Source: Sporosarcina sp. PTS2304 (GTDB taxonomy: Bacteria; Bacillota; Bacilli; Bacillales_A; Planococcaceae). From it: a stretch of DNA of 64,000 nt. Below are positions 56,981-64,000 of this stretch, piece after piece. The translations under genes and the position numbers were made by a program. The DNA is taken from positions 1,240,001 to 1,304,000 of the forward strand of contig NZ_CP031230.1 of the NCBI RefSeq assembly GCF_003351785.1, read 5' to 3'. The notes under the pieces were generated by a model. That model did not search any database and was not told where the DNA came from. It saw only the letters and a program-made list of their open reading frames with translations. Position 1 is the stretch's first letter. Each line of letters begins with the position of its first letter.

Positions 56981-58741
56981 TCATACTAACGCAATCTCAC
57001 GTAACTCTTCCAATGCTTGCATCAGTTCGTCGACCAGAAGTTTAGCAGTTGACTCATTTGCTTTTGTACTAGATAAATTAATTCCAATTCGATCTTCTAA
57101 TAATACGTAGAAGATGCCGTATCCATCTTCTTCAACCGGACCGAAAATACAACTTTTCACTAATGGACTGGTCATATTACTCGTAGAAATAAAGTTTTGA
57201 CATAATGCTGCATAACCTGGATCATTAAATAGTTTTGGACATCCCGCTATATCAAGTTCCTCTTTATATAACTCAAACATTTTCTTTAATCCAAATAAAT
57301 GCCTTTCGATGCCGAAACCTCTCTGTGCTTCTTTCATCTGAATCGAATGTGCTGTACTCGCTTGTCGCATTAAGTCCAATAGAGATTCCTGATCTTGCTC
57401 TCCTTCTGCTATTGCTTTTGCTAATGTAAGGTTTTCAGTATTTGACGGGCGTATGCATTCCGTCCGGCCTTCATAATAGCTCCTCATTGACACCGCTTCA
57501 TATGTACTCCGCATACGTGAAAATATGCGATATTGCGCTACTTGCAAAGCCATATGAAAAAAAGAATCCGGACTAAATTTTAAACGCTTAATCTCTTGAG
57601 TTCCGAATGAGTTGAAATTTTTACTTACTACTGTGTAGCCTTCTACTGTTTCTTTATTTGCCCGCTCTAATTCATTTAGTTCTGATTGCACGTTAACTGA
57701 AATTTCCCAAGGCAACTTTTTAACAATTGCTTTATTGACTGTTTCTGAACGTTCGTTATCATTTGTTATCAGTTTGTTTTGAATATACTCAATGACTGCA
57801 AAACTAGTAGTTCCGTCCACAGCAGTATGCTCAACACTATAGCCGATTTCACCTGTTTTTGTTAGGACTATCTGAAATGTCTTATCAAACCATTTATTCG
57901 AACCACTTATAAATAAGTTTGTTAATGCTTCTGCAGCGGTACTACTTTCTTCATCAATCGAAACGACAACGAGTGCATTCGCAATTTGTTGTAATGTTTT
58001 TTCATTTACCTCGGAAACTACTAGTTGTTCATATATGTCAGCTGCTCGGTCTCGCATCGCAGTTGTCATCATTCCAACATTTGGTCCCCGTGTATTTTCA
58101 GATGTGAATATAGATAATATGGCATCAGATAATATGTTGCTAGTTAACATAATATTATTATCATCTACAACCTGTAGCTTGTAACAATGTCCTTTATACA
58201 TTAAAACGATAAAAATTGGTTCTTTTGTAGATGTAGCGACTTCATATGTATCGCACCTTCGTCTAGGTATGCGGATCGAACGAAAGAAGTTTGGATATTG
58301 ACTCGTATCTATTGGGACACCCTTTATTTTTTGAGGTTCCACTTCTCCATTACGTATCGCTTGATAGAGTTCCGCCACAGACCGGCATACTTTCCCTGCC
58401 AATGAAGCTACGCTATAGTTAGTTCGAAAAGTTACATTGTCTACTAGAATATTAAAATTACTGGACGTATGTAGAGGTTCCCTGGACGTAACATATAATT
58501 CATACCAAAAAGGTTTTAGCCAACTTCCTTCGATGCGTTGATCCCATTCGGTTAACTTAGCTTGTAATTTCTGCGCCTCTCCAGTATCTTCAAAAAACAA
58601 CTTCACTGCTTGTAAAGTTTCTTGATATTGCGCGTTACTTACTAGCGGTCTAATCGCTGAAAGTAATTTCTTTTTCGTGTCTGCCAATGCCGGAATAGGC
58701 AATTGAGGTAATTTATATTGATTGGAAAATGTACCTGTCAT
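56981..58741 (-). CDS. Choline/carnitine O-acyltransferase family protein
   Basis: 586 aa. The catalytic His305 lies in GYSVEHTAVDGTTSF, the family E-H-x3-D-G motif; the N-terminal LPQLPIPALADTKKKLL and FNILVDN segment and the C-terminal SYYEGRTECIRPSN (substrate/CoA region, STS-like) are also present. Enzymes of the family exchange acyl groups between CoA and carnitine or choline. They are common in eukaryotes and uncommon in bacteria. ATG 58741 has GGGGG at 8 nt. No targeting signal is seen. Confidence 0.9.
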   Translation of the reverse strand: MTGTFSNQYKLPQLPIPALADTKKKLLSAIRPLVSNAQYQETLQAVKLFFEDTGEAQKLQAKLTEWDQRIEGSWLKPFWYELYVTSREPLHTSSNFNILVDNVTFRTNYSVASLAGKVCRSVAELYQAIRNGEVEPQKIKGVPIDTSQYPNFFRSIRIPRRRCDTYEVATSTKEPIFIVLMYKGHCYKLQVVDDNNIMLTSNILSDAILSIFTSENTRGPNVGMMTTAMRDRAADIYEQLVVSEVNEKTLQQIANALVVVSIDEESSTAAEALTNLFISGSNKWFDKTFQIVLTKTGEIGYSVEHTAVDGTTSFAVIEYIQNKLITNDNERSETVNKAIVKKLPWEISVNVQSELNELERANKETVEGYTVVSKNFNSFGTQEIKRLKFSPDSFFHMALQVAQYRIFSRMRSTYEAVSMRSYYEGRTECIRPSNTENLTLAKAIAEGEQDQESLLDLMRQASTAHSIQMKEAQRGFGIERHLFGLKKMFELYKEELDIAGCPKLFNDPGYAALCQNFISTSNMTSPLVKSCIFGPVEEDGYGIFYVLLEDRIGINLSSTKANESTAKLLVDELMQALEELREIALV

Positions 58742-58988
58742 AGTTCTCGCCCCCGTAGTTCTCACTCAATCCCTTAAGTACCAATTATTTCTTTAAAAAC
58801 AGTGTATCACAAATAATGAAGTATGAATGGCCAACTACATAAACACCTCTTACCTATTATTCTCAGGCAAGAAGTGTTTATATGATACTCCCAAATTATA
58901 TAGGCTATTCTTAACTATATTTCAAATGAAGATACTTTCTTTCTATTGTTCATAAAACACAACTTAGCAGCCGCTTTCATTTTACATA

Positions 58989-59948
58989 TTATAATGGTCG
59001 TAACCGTTGCTCGATTTCTGTACGACGGTTTTCTAAAAATGGGGGCAGTGCTAGCTTTTCACCTAGATGCTCCAGTTTTTCATCTGTCGCAAAACCTGGT
59101 CCGTCTGTCGCAAGCTCGATCGTAATCCCATTAGGATCTTTCAAATAAATCGAATGGAAATAGAACCGATCAATATATCCCGAATTATCAACACTATGTT
59201 CATTCAATCGGTCAATCCATGCATGAAGCTCTTCCTCATTTTCTACTCGTAACGCAACATGGTGAACACTGCCTTTGCCTGGACGTTCGGACGGTAAATC
59301 TGTTCGATGCGCTAGATGAATTTCTGCTCCTGTACCGCCTTCTGCTGTCTCGTATACTGCAACGTCTGGTTGTCCAGCCATTTCTGAAGGATAAGTGCCT
59401 TTTTTTCGAAAATTAAGTACCGATGTGAATAATGATTCTGTGCCTTCAATATCCGCAACTGTCAAATGAGATGGACCCAAACCTATAATTCCAAACTCCT
59501 GCGGTATTGGGCTTTTATTCCAAGCGATACCACCTGCCACTCCGGTATTATGTTCATCTGACACTAGTAGTAAACGCTGACCTTCAAAGTCCGTAAAAGG
59601 CAATGTTTGTCTGCCTGCTTGTTCTTTAATTAAATCATGCGGAACATGCAACTCCTCGAAACGTAATTTCCAGTAATCTAATGCTTTATCGTTCGGCACA
59701 CGAAATGAAGTAGCGGAAATACTATTCGTTCCTTGATACGTTTGGCCAGCTCGCGGAATTTCAAAGAATGTTACGTCTGTTCCTGGACGACCTTTTTCAT
59801 CAGCATAAAATAAATGGTACATAGAAGGCGCATCTTGATTGACCGATTTTTTTACAAGTCGTAACCCTAAAATATTGGTATAAAAATTCAAGTTTTCTTT
59901 AGCATCTGCAGTAATAGCTGAGACATGATGTATTCCTTTTATCTCCAT
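58989..59948 (-). CDS. mhqO: Ring-cleaving dioxygenase, MhqO/MhqA-like
   Basis: 319 aa with two vicinal-oxygen-chelate (glyoxalase fold) modules at about 4-130 and 150-280: IKGIHHVSAITADAKENLNFYTNILGLRLVKKSVNQD in the first and SVHHVALRVE and FYFHSIYLKDPNGITIELATD in the second, supplying metal His/His/Glu. B. subtilis MhqO is induced by methylhydroquinone and other quinone electrophiles. The ATG overlaps the stop of the MarR-type gene (59948), so they form one operon. Confidence 0.92.
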   Translation of the reverse strand: MEIKGIHHVSAITADAKENLNFYTNILGLRLVKKSVNQDAPSMYHLFYADEKGRPGTDVTFFEIPRAGQTYQGTNSISATSFRVPNDKALDYWKLRFEELHVPHDLIKEQAGRQTLPFTDFEGQRLLLVSDEHNTGVAGGIAWNKSPIPQEFGIIGLGPSHLTVADIEGTESLFTSVLNFRKKGTYPSEMAGQPDVAVYETAEGGTGAEIHLAHRTDLPSERPGKGSVHHVALRVENEEELHAWIDRLNEHSVDNSGYIDRFYFHSIYLKDPNGITIELATDGPGFATDEKLEHLGEKLALPPFLENRRTEIEQRLRPL

Positions 59949-60370
59949 TAAGACTCCTCCTTTAATTTCTTTAATAATTCATTAAGCATCTTCTTTTCTT
60001 GGCCAGTCAGATTTTTAAACTGATTCGCTTGAAATTCTTCCTGTACGGGAACAACCTTTTTATACAATTCATTTCCTTTTGCAGTTAATGAGATGTACTT
60101 CGTTTTCCAATCTTGCTCTCTTTCGATTAACCCTAACCGCTCCAACTTTTGAAGTAGATGCGTAATATTTCCTTTCGTGACAAAAAGCTTTTCTCCGAGC
60201 TCTTGCTGAGAAATTTTATTATTCATTCCTACTTGAGCTAATACGTCGAATTGTGCAGCTGAAAGTCCCCACTCTTTCAAGTGTTGGTTGGACAGACGAA
60301 TACTTTGGTTATACACACGTGACAATCGGAACCACAGCATCAGATCGATCCTTTTTGAATGCGTAGACAT
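59948..60370 (-). CDS. mhqR: MarR-family repressor, MhqR-like
   Basis: 140 aa with winged helix (about 30-110, QFDVLAQVGMNNKISQQELGEKLFVTKGNITHLLQKLERLGLIERE). The size and direct coupling to the mhqO-like gene point to MhqR, the repressor of quinone-detoxification genes in B. subtilis; it would regulate its own operon. No cysteine is seen, in agreement with MhqR, which does not use thiol sensing. MhqR orthology itself is inferred from context. Confidence 0.85.
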   Translation of the reverse strand: MSTHSKRIDLMLWFRLSRVYNQSIRLSNQHLKEWGLSAAQFDVLAQVGMNNKISQQELGEKLFVTKGNITHLLQKLERLGLIEREQDWKTKYISLTAKGNELYKKVVPVQEEFQANQFKNLTGQEKKMLNELLKKLKEES

Positions 60371-60530
60371 CCATGTCCTCCCTTTCTCTCGTTATGCTAT
60401 TTTCATCAGTTTACTTATAAACCGATGGCGAATCAACTAATTTGCCTACTATAAAATTGTAATAGGTAGATTATGCCACATGTTATCATGTATTATATAA
60501 GTACAATGATAAAAGTGAGGGACGTTGTAT

Positions 60531-61403
60531 ATGAAAGATGCTAAAAAAAAGAAACTAGTCGTGTGGAGCGTAGTAGGTATAGGCATCATAATGGTAGCGA
60601 TTATTTTATCCATTGTGAATAATAAACCAACTCCAGTTGTTGTGAAAAATGAAGCACCTATTATAGATACTCCTACAGAAATTGAAGATTTTGGTGGGCA
60701 GAGTTCAGAAGAAGTTGTACTTGACGAGCCTACAGAAGAAAATACACAACAACCAAGTGCATCTTCTGCAAACCCATCTACTACTAAAGAAAACGAAAAT
60801 ACTTCAACACCATCGAAAACTGACACAGTAGAAATGCCAACTGAAGCACCCGATCTACCTTCTGCACAAGGATCGGCCGAAAAGCCCACTTCAACTCCAG
60901 TGCAAACGAAGCCGGCACCATCCGCAGCCATTACTTCAGGAACGTATAAAGTAGGTACAGATATTTCTCCAGGCGAATATATTGTGTTCTCAACCGGCAT
61001 GACTTTTTTAGAAAACTCAAAAGATCAATCAGGAAATCCAGACAGCATCGTATTTAATATTGCTTTGGATGGTCGTTCTCATACGTACGTAACCTTGCTT
61101 CAAGGAGAATACTTCACTTTAGACGGTGGAGAAATGTATCCAATTGCAACTGCGCCAAATGTGAAGCCAGCCGATGGAATCTACAAAACCGGACAATATA
61201 AAGTTGGCACAGATATTCCAGCAGGTCAGTTGAATTTAAAAGTAGACAATACTAGCGACATCGGATTTTATGAGATAAGTAAAGACAGTAGACAAGATAT
61301 GATGGATCTCATCATTAGTGATGTAGTAGAAAGTGAAACAGTCATTAATGTAGTTAACGGACAGTATCTTACGATTAGAAATGCTTATATCGATATCAAT
61401 TAG
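60531..61403 (+). CDS. Membrane-anchored protein with two 'TYKVGTDI' repeat modules
   Basis: 290 aa. A short basic N-terminus, one transmembrane helix (about 11-30), a long Thr/Ser/Pro/Glu-rich linker (about 45-145) and two related modules. The first begins SGTYKVGTDISPGEYIVF and ends LLQGEYFTLDGGEMYPI; the second begins TGQYKVGTDIPAGQLNLK and ends VVNGQYLTIRNAYI. They are beta-rich and extracytoplasmic. Such 'YKVG.DI..GEY' modules recur in Firmicute surface proteins but their ligand is unknown to me. ATG 60531 has GTGAGGG at 8 nt. Confidence 0.75.
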   Translation: MKDAKKKKLVVWSVVGIGIIMVAIILSIVNNKPTPVVVKNEAPIIDTPTEIEDFGGQSSEEVVLDEPTEENTQQPSASSANPSTTKENENTSTPSKTDTVEMPTEAPDLPSAQGSAEKPTSTPVQTKPAPSAAITSGTYKVGTDISPGEYIVFSTGMTFLENSKDQSGNPDSIVFNIALDGRSHTYVTLLQGEYFTLDGGEMYPIATAPNVKPADGIYKTGQYKVGTDIPAGQLNLKVDNTSDIGFYEISKDSRQDMMDLIISDVVESETVINVVNGQYLTIRNAYIDIN

Positions 61404-61434
61404 AAAACGCAGCATTCTAATAAGACTTTCACAT

Positions 61435-61480
61435 AAATTCAGCAGAGAAAATCCTGTCATTTTCCTCTGCTGAATTTTAT
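61435..61480 (+). terminator. Terminator of the two-module surface protein gene
   Basis: AAATTCAGCAGAG and CTCTGCTGAATTT (61436-61478) form a 12-13-bp stem and continue into TATTTTAT on the plus strand. Confidence 0.85.
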
Positions 61481-61603
61481 TTTATAGTTGCATGCCGTGT
61501 GGAGTCTGCATCATTTTTACACAACAACGAAAAATGTAGTTACCTATCATCTCGCAAAGTAGTAGCGGTCTATTACATAGTCCGGCTAAAACGTAACGTA
61601 ACG

Positions 61604-61660
61604 ACTAAAAAAAGACTGACCAGAAAATCAGTCGCTACTGACATTCTGAACAGTCCTATT
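61604..61660 (-). terminator. Terminator of the DoxX gene, AAAGTCA family (copy 4)
   Basis: GGACTGT.CAGAATGTCAG and CTGATTTTCTG.CAGTC pair around AGCGA on the minus strand, followed by TTTTTTTAG. It is 6 bp from the DoxX gene stop. A degraded version of the shared stem at 20724, 27119 and 49983. Confidence 0.8.
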
Positions 61661-61666
61661 TTTCAT

Positions 61667-62023
61667 TCATTTTACTTTACGAACTTTCCATACCCACCAA
61701 ATCAATACAAATTGTAAAGGCAGACGAATCCACAAGGCAACTGCCGGTAAATCATAATTTTCTGCAGTCAACGCCATGTAAATATTCACCGGAAATACAA
61801 GAACTAAAAATATCGCTATCAACACACCTGTCAATGCACGTGTATTTTTCATAAATAATCCGATAGCTAACACTATTTCCATGACACCTGAAATATAAAC
61901 AATTATCTTACGAAACGGCACCCATGCGGGCATAGCATTTGTAAAAAAAGGCTCCATTGTAAAATGACCGATTCCCGCTAACAAAAATAGTAAACAAAAC
62001 GCATACAACGCTATTTTTTTCAT
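61667..62023 (-). CDS. DoxX-family membrane protein
   Basis: 118 aa with four hydrophobic helices. FCLLFLLAGIGHF, the KIIVYISGVMEIVLAIGLFMKNTR segment and the final LPLQFVLIWWVWKVRK are typical of the small DoxX/MauE-like group. Members are linked to oxidative or sulfur metabolism in some bacteria. It lies codirectional below the CoA-disulfide reductase gene, which is separated by 140 bp with a hairpin. Confidence 0.82.
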   Translation of the reverse strand: MKKIALYAFCLLFLLAGIGHFTMEPFFTNAMPAWVPFRKIIVYISGVMEIVLAIGLFMKNTRALTGVLIAIFLVLVFPVNIYMALTAENYDLPAVALWIRLPLQFVLIWWVWKVRKVK

Positions 62024-62135
62024 TCGCTACACTCCTCACATCTATCTATGTTGAAGTGCCCTTTTAGCATAGTTTTTAAACATCATTTATATACTTTACC
62101 CTTTTGTATTTCATACTCTGATTATTATTTTATCG

Positions 62136-62161
62136 TACTACTAGTAAACGGACTAGTAGTG
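62136..62161. terminator. 9-bp hairpin after the CoA-disulfide reductase gene
   Basis: ACTACTAGT and ACTAGTAGT (62137-62160) form a stem with a 6-nt loop, directly after the stop. The T-run on the minus strand is weak (GATAAAATAAT), so it may be only a partial terminator. Confidence 0.5.
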
Positions 62162-62164
62162 AAT

Positions 62165-63859
62165 TCAATTGAAATTATACGCTGTAACAATTGCTTCTCT
62201 GCCACTGACTACATCATTGAAATACTCATATAAACAAATTCCTAAAAATGAACCTGAAATATTCACCACATTCATAAAACCACTATTTTGTAGCGCCATT
62301 ACTGCATTATAACTACGTTGCGAGGAACGGCAGTGTACATACACAGGAACGTCTTTCGGAAATTCCGACATTCGATCTCGCAATTGACTGAGTGGAATAT
62401 TTACTGCATTCACTAGGTGCCCTTTAGCAAACTCATGTTCTTCGCGCACATCTATAATATATGCATTACTCTCTACTAACTCACGCACTTTTGAAACATG
62501 AATTTGCTTAAATCTTCCGTAAAGAATATTTAATGCAACGAGAGCCGCTAAATTGACAACGTCTTTTGCCGTACTATACATCGGTGAATAAGTTAACTCG
62601 AGTTCTTTTAAATCTTCCAGCGTACCACCCATCGAAATTAGTGTAGCCATCACGTCGATTCGTTTATCTGCATTGCCTTTTCCAATCGCTTGAGCGCCAA
62701 GCACTTTACCTGTTGGTACTTCAAATACTAATTTAAAATGTAATGGGTTGCTGTTAGGCATCAAGCTGACTTTATCCGAAGCGATGATATAAACACTATC
62801 TACTTGGATTCCTGCCTGTTTCGCCATTTTTTCATTTAGTCCGGTAGACGCTGCAGCTAAGTCAAAAATTTGGATACTTGACGAACCAATGACTCCTTTG
62901 TTTTGATGCGGAATGCCGTACATATGATCTGCCGCCGCTCGCGCTTGGCGTTGTGCTGGACCAGCAAGAGCGAGTCTTGTAGGTTTTTGTAATAGACGGT
63001 GGTACACTTCGATTGCATCACCTACCGCATAGATAGAATGATCATTCGTTCTATAATTTGCGTCTACTTTAATACCACCTAATTCTCCAATTGTTAAATC
63101 CGCATCTTTAGCTAACTGTATCTCAGGGCGTACACCAATAGCCAGAACTACTACTTGTGCTTCAATTTCCGATCCCGAGTTAAGTTTTACGTGCGTATCT
63201 GATATACTTGCCAACCCATCATCGACAATTACATCTACACCTTTGTCAACCATTTCTTTATGCAAAATTTGCACCATATCATAGTCGAATGGCATCATTA
63301 TCTGTTCAGCAAATTCAATCAGCGTCACATTACGCTCTGCAAGTTTTAAATTTTCTGCTACTTCTACTCCGATGAACCCGCCGCCAATTATTGCTATATT
63401 ATTTACATTCATTGTCTTTACGTAATGATTCAACCGTTCAATATCTACTACATTCCGCACCGTGAATACGTGCTTTGAGTGTACGCCTTCTATATTAGGT
63501 ATGATCGGACTGGCACCAGGTGATAGTACGAGGTAATCGTAACTTTCATCGTATTCTTCACCCGTTATAACATTTGAAATACGAATCGTCTTCGCTTCAC
63601 GATTGATCGATAGTACTTCTTGTTGAACACGTGCTTCGATATTATATTTCGACTTAAAGTCTTCCGGATTCATCAATACTAATTTCTCACTATCTTCCAC
63701 GATTCCGCTTAAATAAAATGGTAACGAACAGTTTGAAAAGGAAACATGTGGTCCTTTCTCAAACATAATAACCTCAGCTTGTTCATCCATACGTCTAATT
63801 CTCGCTGCCGTCGACGCACCGCCTGCTACGCCACCTATTACTACTATTTTCTTCCCCAT
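62165..63859 (-). CDS. CoA-disulfide reductase fused to a rhodanese domain
   Basis: 564 aa. FAD-binding VVIGGVAGGASTAARIRR, active-site Cys44 in FSNCSLPF, NAD(P)H site IAIIGGGFIGVEVAENL, the C-terminal reductase interface, then a rhodanese domain (about 465-555) with active Cys510 in VHCRSSQRSY. This CoADR-RHD architecture reduces CoA disulfides, persulfides or polysulfides. ATG 63859 with AGGGG at 9 nt; an upstream ATG at 63868 touches the site. Regulation: see promoter. Confidence 0.95.
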   Translation of the reverse strand: MGKKIVVIGGVAGGASTAARIRRMDEQAEVIMFEKGPHVSFSNCSLPFYLSGIVEDSEKLVLMNPEDFKSKYNIEARVQQEVLSINREAKTIRISNVITGEEYDESYDYLVLSPGASPIIPNIEGVHSKHVFTVRNVVDIERLNHYVKTMNVNNIAIIGGGFIGVEVAENLKLAERNVTLIEFAEQIMMPFDYDMVQILHKEMVDKGVDVIVDDGLASISDTHVKLNSGSEIEAQVVVLAIGVRPEIQLAKDADLTIGELGGIKVDANYRTNDHSIYAVGDAIEVYHRLLQKPTRLALAGPAQRQARAAADHMYGIPHQNKGVIGSSSIQIFDLAAASTGLNEKMAKQAGIQVDSVYIIASDKVSLMPNSNPLHFKLVFEVPTGKVLGAQAIGKGNADKRIDVMATLISMGGTLEDLKELELTYSPMYSTAKDVVNLAALVALNILYGRFKQIHVSKVRELVESNAYIIDVREEHEFAKGHLVNAVNIPLSQLRDRMSEFPKDVPVYVHCRSSQRSYNAVMALQNSGFMNVVNISGSFLGICLYEYFNDVVSGREAIVTAYNFN

Positions 63860-63894
63860 TCTTATCATCCCCTATGTTTATATTTTTTCATTGA

Positions 63895-63927
63895 CATTAC
63901 TATATACCATAGGGGGTATATTATCAA
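63895..63927 (-). promoter_or_regulatory. Promoter with CsoR/CstR-like operator for the CoADR-rhodanese gene
   Basis: Minus strand TTGATA (63922-63927), exactly 17 nt, TATAGT. The spacer holds ATATACC-CCCTAT-GGTATAT (63902-63921), a 7-6-7 inverted repeat of the ATACCCC-type operators known for CsoR-family persulfide or copper sensors. Binding there would block transcription until persulfides release the repressor. The regulator gene is not in the window. Confidence 0.72.
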
Positions 63928-63946
63928 GGGTTAATTGGGTGTATAA

Positions 63947-63979
63947 AAAAACCGCCTAGTCTGTCCTAGACGGTTTATT
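63947..63979 (-). terminator. Terminator of a minus-strand gene beyond the right edge
   Basis: AAACCGTCTAG and CTAGGCGGTTT (63949-63976) pair and run into TTTTTTTATAC on the minus strand. It ends a transcript that starts outside the window. Confidence 0.82.
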
Positions 63980-64000
63980 GTGCTACAAATTAATCAAAAT

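Noticed and set aside
60449-61000. 183-codon minus-strand ORF opposite the two-module surface protein
   Set aside because: Antisense reading through a Thr/Ser/Pro-rich linker; no ribosome binding site, and the plus-strand protein has a good start, a membrane helix and repeated modules.
1-64000. CRISPR arrays, prophage, conjugative element or secondary-metabolite cluster
   Set aside because: No regularly spaced direct repeats, cas genes, phage structural genes, relaxase or large biosynthetic enzymes were seen; the only intact mobile element is the IS605-type insertion.

Overview
The window reads as a chromosomal segment of an endospore-forming, moderately A+T-rich Firmicute of the Bacillales, most likely a Planococcaceae member such as Sporosarcina (inference from gene content and gene order; no marker gene allows a species call). 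The backbone follows the Bacillus subtilis order radC-maf-spoIIB-comC-folC-valS-spoVID-hemLBDCXA-ysxC-lonA-clpX-tig-ysoA, read here on the minus strand from left to right. Strong AGGAGG ribosome binding sites, many TTG/GTG starts and a valine-type T-box leader fit this placement.

Region 1 (1-17.8 kb) is the most remarkable part. At the position where B. subtilis carries only comC, this genome has a complete monoderm type IV pilus locus: prepilin peptidase, PilO, PilN, PilM, two pilin-like proteins, PilC, the retraction ATPase PilT, the extension ATPase PilB, a secreted VanW-domain protein with a Ser/Gly/Asn-rich tail, and two back-to-back three-gene minor-pilin modules. Each module encodes a small PilV-like pseudopilin, a PilJ/PilW-like pseudopilin and a large PilX-like subunit with a long beta-rich C-terminal part. 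The modules face away from each other across about 630 bp of very A+T-rich DNA. The major pilin has its own promoter-like sequence and terminator. radC (cut by the window edge), maf and a SPOR-domain SpoIIB-like gene lie downstream.

Region 2 (17.8-26.5 kb) holds folC, then a folC-valS gap filled with accessory genes: a translationally coupled pair of RimK-type ATP-grasp ligases, an Rpn-type nuclease remnant, a 29-codon ORF, an MBL-fold hydrolase, an unknown protein, a dispersed repeat copy, and valS with its T-box.

Region 3 (26.3-40.9 kb) is conserved core: a short SpoVID-like protein, hemLBDCXA (heme synthesis from glutamyl-tRNA to uroporphyrinogen III), ysxC, lonA, clpX, tig and a YsoA-like TPR gene. 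lonB, which sits between clpX and lonA in B. subtilis, is absent.

Region 4 (41-64 kb) is a mosaic. A diacylglycerol-kinase-family gene is split by an IS605-type element (TnpA + TnpB) whose ends can be placed so that removing the element restores a 309-aa frame. Then come a SIMPL protein, an HD hydrolase, a lipoprotein MsrAB/thioredoxin pair, an XRE-DUF1232 regulator with a palindrome over its promoter, an LCP + PAP2 envelope pair, an OsmC-like protein, a penicillin G acylase homologue with three SLH domains, tRNA-Arg(CCU), a SET-domain protein, an M1-peptidase lipoprotein, a carnitine-acyltransferase homologue, an mhqR-mhqO-like quinone-response pair, a DoxX protein and a CoA-disulfide-reductase/rhodanese fusion with a CsoR/CstR-like operator inside its promoter.

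Two dispersed sequence families run through the window: a rho-independent terminator family with a shared AAAGTCAG-type core, and a degenerate intergenic repeat of about 80-140 bp present three times.
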